Part shown: piece after piece, positions 32,825 to 38,913 of the stretch
Numbering within the stretch: position 1 is the stretch's first letter
Layout: each line of letters starts with the position of its first letter
DNA from: JAJDAN01 sp046583095
GTDB lineage: Bacteria > Myxococcota_A > UBA9160 > UBA4427
NCBI GenBank assembly: GCA_046583095.1
Contig: JAYGDB010000113.1
Span: 1 to 38,913 of the forward strand
Direction: 5' to 3'
DNA length: 38,913 nt
Made by a program: the position numbers and the translations under genes
The notes under the pieces: generated by a model
The model's database searches: none
The model's input: the letters and a program-made list of their open reading frames with translations, nothing else
Told to the model about the DNA's origin: nothing

Positions 32825-33361
32825 TCAGATCTCGGCAGCGAGCAGCGAGCGAATCGCCAGTAGTTCGTCGCGAACCCGGCGCAGCTGCCCGCTGAACGAT
32901 GCCGCAGCCGCCTGGTGAGCCTCCGCCTCCTGGACCACATCTGCGACCAATTCGGCCCGGGCCTCGCTACCCAGTTCGCGCAGCTTCCGGCGCGCGCCCG
33001 CGATCGTGTATCGGTCTTGGTAGAGAAGACGCTTTATGGTGAGGATCGTCTCGATGTCCTTATGGCGATAGAGCCGCTGCTTCGAGCGTGACTTCTGGGG
33101 CGACATCAGCCGGAACTCACTCTCCCAATACCGGAGCACGTAGGGCTTCACGCCGGTGATTTGGGAGACCTCACCGATCCGGTAGTAGAGCTTGCCATCC
33201 TTGAGGGCGGTGAGGTCGGCGGGAGAAATCCCTTCGAGATCGATCTCGAGCGGGCTCGCCTCCAGTTCCTGCTCTTCGCCACCCGCCTGGGCGCGCGGAC
33301 TCGCGCGCTTGGTTGATGCCGGGCGCTTCGCAGTCTTCTTGCGACTCGTCTTCTTGGCCAT
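32825..33361 (-). CDS. MerR-family transcriptional regulator
   Basis: A 178-aa DNA-binding protein. The Lys/Arg/Ala-rich tail (1-35) precedes a winged-helix MerR domain starting YYRIGEVSQITG at about 59-70, with the wing (LRYWESEF) and a second helix pair. A C-terminal coiled coil (about 125-175) would dimerise. No cysteine cluster for metal or redox sensing is visible. ATG 33361 follows AGGGGA; the frame upstream to 33457 overlaps ihfA and is rejected. A merR-type gene next to ihfA is a common pairing in deltaproteobacterial genomes. Effector unknown. Confidence 0.9.
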   Translation of the reverse strand: MAKKTSRKKTAKRPASTKRASPRAQAGGEEQELEASPLEIDLEGISPADLTALKDGKLYYRIGEVSQITGVKPYVLRYWESEFRLMSPQKSRSKQRLYRHKDIETILTIKRLLYQDRYTIAGARRKLRELGSEARAELVADVVQEAEAHQAAAASFSGQLRRVRDELLAIRSLLAAEI

Positions 33362-33413
33362 GCATCCCCTTCCTGGCATGGAACCGCTGTCCTCGACCGG
33401 CTCTCCCTCTCGC

Positions 33414-33728
33414 TTATACGGTCGGCGGCGGCGGCGAATCGCTGTCTCGAGGTTCATCGTTGAGGATGTTCTTCAACACGAGGCTGGGTTTGAAGGTGAG
33501 TACCTTGCGTGCCTCCAGCAGGATCTCTTGGCCCGTCTGTGGATTTCGTCCCTTCCGCGCGTTCTTGTGGCGCACGACAAAGTTCCCGAAACCGGAGATC
33601 TTCACCTTCTCTCCCTGGGCCAGGGTCTCCTTGATGGCATCGAAGACCTTCTCGACCAACTCCGCGGCTTCCTTCTTCGAGAAGCCGACGCGTTCGTAGA
33701 TCTGCTCGACGATTTCGGCCTTGGTCAT
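33414..33728 (-). CDS. ihfA: Integration host factor alpha / HU-family DNA-binding protein
   Basis: A 104-aa DNA-bending protein. It has the helical start MTKAEIVEQIYERVGFSKKEA, the GEKVKISGFGNFVVRHK strand region and the GRNPQTG beta-arm with the Pro that intercalates into DNA. This is IhfA-like, slightly longer than usual because of a Pro-rich tail. It follows rplT by 35 bp on the same strand; in many bacteria pheS-pheT lie in this position. The ATG at 33728 is preceded by GGGAGGCGAC. The protein likely acts as an architectural factor. Confidence 0.93.
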   Translation of the reverse strand: MTKAEIVEQIYERVGFSKKEAAELVEKVFDAIKETLAQGEKVKISGFGNFVVRHKNARKGRNPQTGQEILLEARKVLTFKPSLVLKNILNDEPRDSDSPPPPTV

Positions 33729-33763
33729 AGTCGCCTCCCCTCCCCCCGATCTTGAGTCTCTTT

Positions 33764-34117
33764 CTAGGCTGCCTTCTTGGCGAGCTCGGCGAGTTCGCCG
33801 AAGCCCTTCGGGTCTTCGATCGCGAGTTGCGCGAGGATCTTGCGATCCACCTCGACACCTGCCCTCTTCAGCCCGTTGATCAGCCGGCTGTATGAAAGGC
33901 CGTGCTCACGCGCGGCGGCGTTGATGCGCGCGATCCACAGACTGCGGAACTGCCGCTTTCGTTGCTTGCGCCCCTTGTATGCGTAGACGCCGGCCTTCTC
34001 GACCGCCTCTCGGGCAACGCGGTAGAGCTTGCTTCGGGCACCGTAGTAGCCCTTGGCCCTCTTGAGCACGCGCCGCCGCCGCTTACGGGCGGTCACGCTT
34101 CGTTTCACACGCGGCAT
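33764..34117 (-). CDS. rplT: 50S ribosomal protein L20
   Basis: A 117-aa ribosomal protein, of normal length. It has the Arg/Lys-rich start MPRVKRSVTARKRRRRVLK, the AKGYYGARSKLYRVA segment and the conserved C-terminal half. L20 binds 23S rRNA early in 50S assembly and in some bacteria represses its own operon by binding the rpmI leader. GGGAAC precedes the ATG. It is 39 bp after rpmI. Confidence 0.98.
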   Translation of the reverse strand: MPRVKRSVTARKRRRRVLKRAKGYYGARSKLYRVAREAVEKAGVYAYKGRKQRKRQFRSLWIARINAAAREHGLSYSRLINGLKRAGVEVDRKILAQLAIEDPKGFGELAELAKKAA

Positions 34118-34156
34118 TTCGTTCCCTTCTCACCCCCCCAAATGGAGGATTCAGCC

Positions 34157-34354
34157 CTACAGATAGGGAAGCATCTTCCGCACCCGAGACACATCTGCCT
34201 TGGAGACCAGTGTGTCCTGGCGCAGACTTCGCTTCCGCTTCGTGGTCTTCTTTGTCAGGATGTGCTGCTTGTTGGCCTTCTGCCGGGAGATCTTCCCGGA
34301 GCCGGTCTTCTTGAACCGCTTCGCGGCACCCCTGTGCGATTTCATCTTCGGCAC
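34157..34354 (-). CDS. rpmI: 50S ribosomal protein L35
   Basis: A 65-aa ribosomal protein: PKMKSHRGAAKRFKKTGSGK start, then a basic region, ending VRKMLPYL. The start is GTG at 34354 with GAGAGG upstream, giving the normal L35 length and the conserved 'MPKMK' beginning. The longer open frame to 34456 lies inside infC and is rejected. Ten bp separate it from the infC stop. Confidence 0.97.
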   Translation of the reverse strand: MPKMKSHRGAAKRFKKTGSGKISRQKANKQHILTKKTTKRKRSLRQDTLVSKADVSRVRKMLPYL

Positions 34355-34364
34355 TTCGTACCTC

Positions 34365-35021
34365 TCACTCGGTTTCGGCTGCTGCCTCGACGGCATCCGG
34401 CGCAGCTTCTGTGTTCGCCTCTCTCGCTTCCCTAGCCGTCTCCTTCTCGGCGGCACGCTTCATCTCGGTAACCACTTCGCGGTCCGCCACAAGGATCATC
34501 GACATGAAGCGACCCTCCATGCGGGGCGGGTTCTCGAGCTTAGCAAGCGGCTTCAGGTGCTCGAGCACCGAGTCGAGCTGCTTGCGTCCGCGATAGGTGT
34601 GCACCATCTCGCGGCCCCGAAACATTACCGTGATCTTGACCTTGTCTCCCTCCATCAAGAAGCGACGTGCGTTGTTGAGCTTGAACTCCAGGTCGTGCAG
34701 ATCGGTCCCCGGTCGGAGCTTGACTTCCTTCAGGGCCGCGGCATGTGCCTTCTTGTTCTGTCCCGTTCGTTTCTTCTTCTGTTCGTACTTGTAGCGCCCG
34801 TAGTCCATGATCCGACAAACCGGCGGCTTCGAGTTGGCGGCCACCTCGACAAGATCGAGACCGACTTCCCGAGCTTTCTCGAGCGCCTCCCCCGGGCTCA
34901 TCACTCCCAGTTGCTCCGCGTCGGCTCCGATCACGCGCACCTCAGCGACGCGAATTCTCTCGTTCACCCGGGTCGTGTCCTTCTCCGGGGCTACGATTCT
35001 AAATCGACCTCGTGCAGGGAT
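34365..35021 (-). CDS. infC: Translation initiation factor IF-3, probable AUC start
   Basis: IF-3 keeps 30S subunits free and checks initiator tRNA and start codon. The N domain has NERIRVAEVRVIG and PVCRIMDYGRYKYE; the C domain has LKEVKLRPGTDLHDLEFK, FRGREMVH and MEGRFMSMIL. I place the start at ATC 35021 (218 aa), because GGAGG lies 9 nt upstream at 35031-35035 and an 18-residue basic leader before the conserved core matches other IF-3 proteins. A GTG at 34967 (200 aa, AAGGA at 10 nt) and an ATC at 34997 are alternatives. Rare start codons in infC are known to allow self-control by IF-3. A Glu/Ala-rich C-terminal tail follows. Confidence 0.93.
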   Translation of the reverse strand: MPARGRFRIVAPEKDTTRVNERIRVAEVRVIGADAEQLGVMSPGEALEKAREVGLDLVEVAANSKPPVCRIMDYGRYKYEQKKKRTGQNKKAHAAALKEVKLRPGTDLHDLEFKLNNARRFLMEGDKVKITVMFRGREMVHTYRGRKQLDSVLEHLKPLAKLENPPRMEGRFMSMILVADREVVTEMKRAAEKETAREAREANTEAAPDAVEAAAETE

Positions 35022-35035
35022 CTCTAGTTTCCTCC
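35019..35035 (-). promoter_or_regulatory. Shine-Dalgarno and AUC start of infC
   Basis: GGAGG (35035-35031) and ATC (35021-35019) with a 9-nt gap, in frame with infC and without an intervening stop. A non-AUG start would be discriminated against by IF-3, giving autoregulation; this is known from E. coli infC and is inferred here. Confidence 0.6.
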
Positions 35036-35048
35036 AGGACCGTGGGTG

Positions 35049-37016
35049 TCAGTCAAACGGAACCGCGCGACGCTCGCCGACGGCCACGGCGAGCTCTGCG
35101 ACCATGGATTCTACATCGGTCGCTTCCCGGGACTGCTGCTTTTTCTTGGCGCCTCCGCCAGCCTTCTTACGCAGCCTCGGGGTGACGGTTCCGTTCTCCA
35201 GTTCTTGGTCTCCAATCACGAGCATCAGCGGGATCTTCTGGATCTCCGCCTCGCGAATCTTGAATCCGAGGGTCTCGCTGCGGTCATCGATCTGAACTCG
35301 AATACCAACCTCCATGAGTCGGGCGGCGACGTGCCCGCCAAACTCCTGCTGGCGTTCCGAGATCGGAAGGATGGCAGCTTGGATCGGCGCAAGCCAGAAG
35401 GGGAAGTCCCCCCCCGTATGTTCGATGTAGATGGCCAAGAAGCGCTCCAGGGACCCGAGAACCGCCCGATGGAGCATGGCGGGCTCGTGCATTTCGCCGT
35501 CCCGGCCGACGTACTGCAGACCGAAACGCTGCGGCATTGCCATGTCGATCTGGATCGTGCCAAGGGTCCAGGCCCGTCCCAGCACGTCCCGGAAGTCCGC
35601 CTCGACCTTCGGGGCATAGAAGGCCGCCTCGCCCTGCTTGATCGCGCAGGAATAGCCGGCCGATTCCACCGCGTCGATCAGCTGCTTCTCGGCGACATCC
35701 CAGTCCGCCGGCTTGCCAAGGAACTCCTCGCCACGTGTCGAGACCGCCCAGTCGACCCCACCGAGTCCGAGTGCACCGTAGACCTCTTCGACCATCTCGA
35801 AGAAGCGCTGCACCTCGGAAATCACCTGATCCGGCTCACAAAAGATGTGGCCGTCGTCTTGCGCCATGGACCGAACCCTTGCAAGACCGGTGAGGGTTCC
35901 ACTCCGCTCGTTGCGGTGCAGGCGCGAGAATTCGGCGAAACGGAGAGGGAGTTCGCGATAAGAGCGTTTCCGGCTCTCGAAGAGCGCGCAGTGCCCCGGG
36001 CAGTTGGTCGCCTTGACGCCGATTTCTTCGTGCTCGTCCTCGCCTTGGAAGAAGTACATGTCGTCCTTGAACATCTCGTAGTGGCCGGACCTCTTGAAGA
36101 GTTCCGCCCGGCAGAGCTGTGGCGTCATGACTTCCTGAAAATGGTTCCGCGGGTAGAGAGAGCGGATGTAGTCCTGCAGGCCGTTGTAGATGGCCATACC
36201 CTTCGGAAGGTAGAAGGGAGTCCCTGGCGAAATCTCGGAGTCGATATAAAAGAGCCCCAGGGCCGCCCCCAGCCGACGATGATCCCGAGATTTCGCCTCC
36301 TCGATGCGCTGCAGATACGCCTTTAGCTCCTTCTTGCTCGCAAAAGCGGTGCCGTAGATGCGCTGGAGCTTCGGGCCGTTCTCGTTGCCTCGGAAGTAGG
36401 ACCCGGAGGTCTCGAGGAGCCTGATGGCTCCGATCTGGTCGCTGCGCTGCACGTGGGGCCCGCGACACAGATCGACGAAAGGTCCGTGCTCGAAGAGGGT
36501 GATCTCCTCGTCCTGGGGAATGTCCTCGAGGCGCAGGAGCTTCAGCTCTTCCCCCAACTCGGAGAAGCAGCGCCTCGCCTCTTCCCGGCTGACCACGCGC
36601 CGCCGAAATTCGGTCTTCTCGGCGACGATGTCCTGCATCATCTTCTCGACACGCTCGACGTCCTCTGGGGTAAAGGGCTCGTCGACCAGGAAGTCGTACT
36701 GAAACTTCTCGGAGTGGTCGCTGCGCCCCGCGTCCACCTGGGCATTCGGGAAGAGCCGCTTGACGGCGTCCGCCATCACGTGCTCGGCGGAGTGGCGGAT
36801 CACATCGCCGGCATCCGCGTCGCGCTCGGTCACGATCTCGAGCGCAACGTCCTCCTCGAGCGGTTGGCGGAGGTCGACGACACAGCCGTCGACGCGTCCG
36901 GCAATCGCGGCCTTGGCGAGGCCTGGGCCGATCTCCTGAGCAACCGCGAGGACCGTCGCGCCATGCGGCATCGACAACGTCTTCCCGTCGGGTAGACGAA
37001 CGTCGATGGAGCTCAT
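35049..37016 (-). CDS. thrS: Threonyl-tRNA synthetase
   Basis: A 655-aa class II synthetase that charges tRNA-Thr. The TGS domain (1-60) is followed by the editing domain, with HSAEH near residue 74 and the Cys in DLCRGPH. The catalytic core has the zinc Cys in ATNCPGHC and the motif 2 region FRLHRNE-type (SRLHRNERSG). The anticodon-binding domain is C-terminal. A Lys/Gly-rich insert (about 620-635) precedes the end. ATG 37016 fits the family start, but there is no visible Shine-Dalgarno; the leader before it is instead CCTCCG-rich. It is 27 bp from infC and 87 bp after tRNA-Val. Confidence 0.97.
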   Translation of the reverse strand: MSSIDVRLPDGKTLSMPHGATVLAVAQEIGPGLAKAAIAGRVDGCVVDLRQPLEEDVALEIVTERDADAGDVIRHSAEHVMADAVKRLFPNAQVDAGRSDHSEKFQYDFLVDEPFTPEDVERVEKMMQDIVAEKTEFRRRVVSREEARRCFSELGEELKLLRLEDIPQDEEITLFEHGPFVDLCRGPHVQRSDQIGAIRLLETSGSYFRGNENGPKLQRIYGTAFASKKELKAYLQRIEEAKSRDHRRLGAALGLFYIDSEISPGTPFYLPKGMAIYNGLQDYIRSLYPRNHFQEVMTPQLCRAELFKRSGHYEMFKDDMYFFQGEDEHEEIGVKATNCPGHCALFESRKRSYRELPLRFAEFSRLHRNERSGTLTGLARVRSMAQDDGHIFCEPDQVISEVQRFFEMVEEVYGALGLGGVDWAVSTRGEEFLGKPADWDVAEKQLIDAVESAGYSCAIKQGEAAFYAPKVEADFRDVLGRAWTLGTIQIDMAMPQRFGLQYVGRDGEMHEPAMLHRAVLGSLERFLAIYIEHTGGDFPFWLAPIQAAILPISERQQEFGGHVAARLMEVGIRVQIDDRSETLGFKIREAEIQKIPLMLVIGDQELENGTVTPRLRKKAGGGAKKKQQSREATDVESMVAELAVAVGERRAVPFD

Positions 37017-37103
37017 GAACGGGGATCGGAGGTCATGGAATCGAAGTGCTCTCTCTCGGCCTTCCTCGGCCTGGCCAATTCTTGCCTCACTCACACGACG
37101 GGG

Positions 37104-37179
37104 TGGTAGGCACGAGCGGGATCGAACCGCCGACCTCCGCCGTGTCAAGGCGGCGCTCTAGCCGCTGAGCTACGTGCCT
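37104..37179 (-). tRNA. tRNA-Val (anticodon GAC)
   Basis: Minus-strand cloverleaf. Acceptor AGGCACG/CGTGCCT, D-arm GCTC...GAGC, anticodon stem CCGCC/GGCGG with loop TTGACAC (anticodon GAC, reads GUC/GUU), T-arm with TTCGATC, discriminator A and an encoded CCA. It lies just upstream of thrS on the same strand and may share its transcript. Confidence 0.95.
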
Positions 37180-37201
37180 GAAACCAGCTAACGAGGCGGA
37201 A

Positions 37202-37229
37202 CATTTACCGTTTCGGCCGAAGCTGTCAA
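37202..37229 (-). promoter_or_regulatory. Candidate promoter for tRNA-Val and thrS operon
   Basis: Minus strand TTGACA (37229-37224), a 16-bp spacer holding a small palindrome, then TAAATG (37207-37202), 22 bp before the tRNA. The -35 is perfect; the -10 is weak. Confidence 0.5.
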
Positions 37230-37296
37230 TTGCACAAGCGTTGCTCATGGGGCCAAACAGCAGTTTTCCCCTGCGGGGAGCGACTCGCTGCGCGCG

Positions 37297-38061
37297 TCAG
37301 GGATTGGGAGCGGCGGGCTCGCCAGGCTCCTCGACTCCGGGTGACCAATCCACCTGGACGACGAGGCGCCCGTGATCCAGTTCGAGCGGGCGAACCCTGA
37401 GTTCGGGCGTGCTGAGTTCCAGCATCCGCTCGGCGAGGAAGCTCGCGTCCGCGTCGTTCCCTTCGAGTTCGACGTCCAGCACCGCGGTGCCCCGTTCGAA
37501 GCTGCGAGGCAACGCCTGACGCGCACCCAACCCCTCGGTCAACAGGACCCGCACCGCCTGGTAGGCCCCGTATCCACTGAGTTCGCGGATCTCCAACTGG
37601 ATGAGGGAGACCGTGCCCGCTGCCGGATCCAGTTCGAGCAGCCCGGCTTCCACCAGCCTTTGCTTGACCCGGTCGGCGTCCACGAAGACTTCCACCTCGA
37701 CGACGTATTCGCTCGTCACCCTCGGATCTTCGGCAAACAGCGCCGGCCGCTCTCCCTGATCGTCGAGGACTCGGAAGCGTGCCGTGTACGGCACCATCCG
37801 CTGGCCGAGCACCTCCATCACATCGATCTCCTCGTCCTCCCCCGGCTCGGCCTCCATCAGGAAGTCCCGGGCCACCCCGGAAACGGCTTCCCGCAGGGCC
37901 GCCTGGACTGCCTCTTCCTGGACGTCGACTGGACCCCGCCGACTCGGCTCGAGCGGGACCACGCCCACCGCTTCGACCCGACGAATCTCAGCGAAGGACT
38001 CAGCCGCTAGCCCGAGGCCGAGTGCGATCACTGCTGCCAGTCCGATCGCTCTCTTCCTCAC
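37297..38061 (-). CDS. Exported protein, possibly FlgT-N/LPP20-like
   Basis: A 254-aa protein with a signal peptide (MRKRAIGLAAVIALGLGLA, cleavage near SFA-E). An alpha/beta domain follows: RRVEAVGVVPL strand, then a helix of repeated ALREAV type, then paired strands with RFRVLDDQ and YVVEVEVFVD. This pattern recalls the N-terminal domain of flagellar assembly protein FlgT and LPP20-type proteins, but the match is only by shape. GTG 38061 is preferred because GGAGAGGGGA precedes it; a GTG at 38082 would overlap dnaE by 4 bp. Function unknown. Confidence 0.65.
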   Translation of the reverse strand: MRKRAIGLAAVIALGLGLAAESFAEIRRVEAVGVVPLEPSRRGPVDVQEEAVQAALREAVSGVARDFLMEAEPGEDEEIDVMEVLGQRMVPYTARFRVLDDQGERPALFAEDPRVTSEYVVEVEVFVDADRVKQRLVEAGLLELDPAAGTVSLIQLEIRELSGYGAYQAVRVLLTEGLGARQALPRSFERGTAVLDVELEGNDADASFLAERMLELSTPELRVRPLELDHGRLVVQVDWSPGVEEPGEPAAPNP

Positions 38062-38078
38062 ACTCCCCTCTCCGTTCG

Positions 38079-38913
38079 TCACTGGCCCCGCTCCGAGACG
38101 GCGCGACCGAAGAGGCTGTCGAGTTGCCGCCGCAGGCCGTCGCTGGGATCCACACCGCGAATTCTGCCGACCGCGAGCACCGTCTCGCTCTCGCCCGGAA
38201 TCGTGATGTGTACGAAGACCGGACAGTCGCCGCGATGCGATTCCAGCATGCCCCGCATCGCGACCAGTCGGTCCTGACTCAGCTCCTCCTCCTGCAGGCG
38301 GACGTGTAGCGCGGTCGTCAGATTCTGCTCCGCGTCCGCCAGGGGCATCAGCTCGCGCACCAGGATCCGGGGAGGATCGCCGGCTTCGAGGTTCCCGGTC
38401 ATCAGCAAGGGCAGCGGACCGGCGCCATCGTCGCCCGCCCTCGCGCGTGTCAGCAACGCGCCGTGCCGCTCGAAGACCTTGGGGAAGATCAAGACCTCGA
38501 AGGTACCCTCCAGGTCCTCGAGGATCCCGTAAGCCATCCGTTCCCCTCGCCGCGTCCGACTTTCCCGAAGACCGACGAGCAGGCCAGCCACCCGAACTTC
38601 CCGGCCAGCCTTCCCTTCTGTCCCCGACGATGTGGTGTCGGCGAAGCGGGCCAGATCCGTCGCATAGGCACGCAGGGGGTGCCCCGTCACATAGAAGCCC
38701 AGCAACTCCTTCTCGTAGGAGAGCTGCTCACGATCGGTCCAGCGGGGCACGTCCGGGAGGCTGGGCTCATCCAGGGCATCGCCCCCGGTCAGATTCGCGA
38801 ACAGGCTCTCCTGCCCGACTGCGCGATCGCGCTGGACGGCAGCGCTTCGCTCGAGGGCCGCGTCGAGCGAGCACCAGACCGCGTTGCGGTTCTCGTGGAG
38901 CGTATCGAACGTC
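38079..38913 (-). CDS. dnaE: DNA polymerase III alpha subunit, C-terminal part, 5' end outside window
   Basis: The last ~277 codons of the replicative polymerase subunit. The segment begins inside the helix that in DnaE reads FD-L-NR and continues to GQESLF, then the conserved EKELLGFYVTGHPL motif. An OB-fold domain follows (VRVAGLLVGLRESRTRRGERMAY), then the C-terminal tau-binding region. The polymerase core lies beyond the right edge. The stop is at 38079, and the next gene is closely coupled. Confidence 0.93.
   Translation of the reverse strand, partial: TFDTLHENRNAVWCSLDAALERSAAVQRDRAVGQESLFANLTGGDALDEPSLPDVPRWTDREQLSYEKELLGFYVTGHPLRAYATDLARFADTTSSGTEGKAGREVRVAGLLVGLRESRTRRGERMAYGILEDLEGTFEVLIFPKVFERHGALLTRARAGDDGAGPLPLLMTGNLEAGDPPRILVRELMPLADAEQNLTTALHVRLQEEELSQDRLVAMRGMLESHRGDCPVFVHITIPGESETVLAVGRIRGVDPSDGLRRQLDSLFGRAVSERGQ

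Noticed and set aside
37245..37296. CCCC-GCA-GGGG hairpin as terminator of the exported-protein gene
   Set aside because: The stem has only four pairs and no T-run follows.
1..38913. CRISPR arrays, IS elements, toxin-antitoxin pairs or prophage genes
   Set aside because: No repeated spacer pattern, transposase, terminal inverted repeats or phage structural gene was seen on either strand.

Overview
The window is about 38.9 kb of GC-rich (roughly 65% by eye) bacterial chromosome with dense, short-spaced operons. No phage, plasmid, IS or CRISPR element is visible. A Gram-negative cell is indicated by an outer-membrane lipoprotein-sorting (LolA-like) protein, a LysM/M23 envelope protein and an IHF-type protein. 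The order thrS-infC-rpmI-rplT-ihfA-merR, and an infC that seems to start at AUC (a start I recall for the Myxococcus xanthus infC/dsg gene), suggest a Myxococcota or other 'deltaproteobacterial' lineage, possibly an uncultured one. The lineage is an inference.

Left third (1-17 kb): accessory oxidative metabolism. A Baeyer-Villiger-type monooxygenase and a zinc alcohol dehydrogenase (cut by the window edge) read left. A fatty-acid-hydroxylase-family enzyme, a MaoC-type double hot-dog hydratase and an SDR read right from the same promoter gap, which looks like one pathway for an oxygenated lipid, terpenoid or steroid-like compound. Next comes a leftward group (D-aminoacylase-like amidohydrolase, carboxyltransferase without a biotin carboxylase, extended SDR). 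Then come a VOC protein and a small membrane protein, a 2-hydroxyacid set (RraA-like aldolase, LDH2-family dehydrogenase, D-2-hydroxyacid dehydrogenase), a PQQ dehydrogenase with an N-terminal haem-c motif, an MDR reductase, a lower-GC small membrane protein and a TerB-like protein.

Middle (17.9-31.8 kb): tRNA-Arg(CCT) and the leftward operon LysM/M23 peptidase - apt - Tat-exported double SagB-type nitroreductase. Then a 916-aa exported CehA/McbA-type metallohydrolase whose 3' end overlaps an unknown secreted protein, and a LolA-like protein. A tightly coupled leftward operon follows: 2-oxoacid/acetoin dehydrogenase E1-alpha, E1-beta, an AcoC-like E2 with an alpha/beta-hydrolase domain, an ethanolamine-type APC permease and a membrane-anchored retropepsin-like aspartic protease.

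Right end (31.8-38.9 kb): conserved housekeeping genes, all leftward. These are tRNA-Pro(GGG), an ExeA-like AAA ATPase, a MerR regulator, ihfA, rplT, rpmI, infC, thrS, tRNA-Val(GAC), an exported unknown protein and the 3' end of dnaE. The pheST pair often found between rplT and ihfA is missing. Main items for follow-up are the protease/permease/Aco operon, the exported SagB operon, the divergent monooxygenase cluster, the 2-hydroxyacid set and the AUC start of infC.
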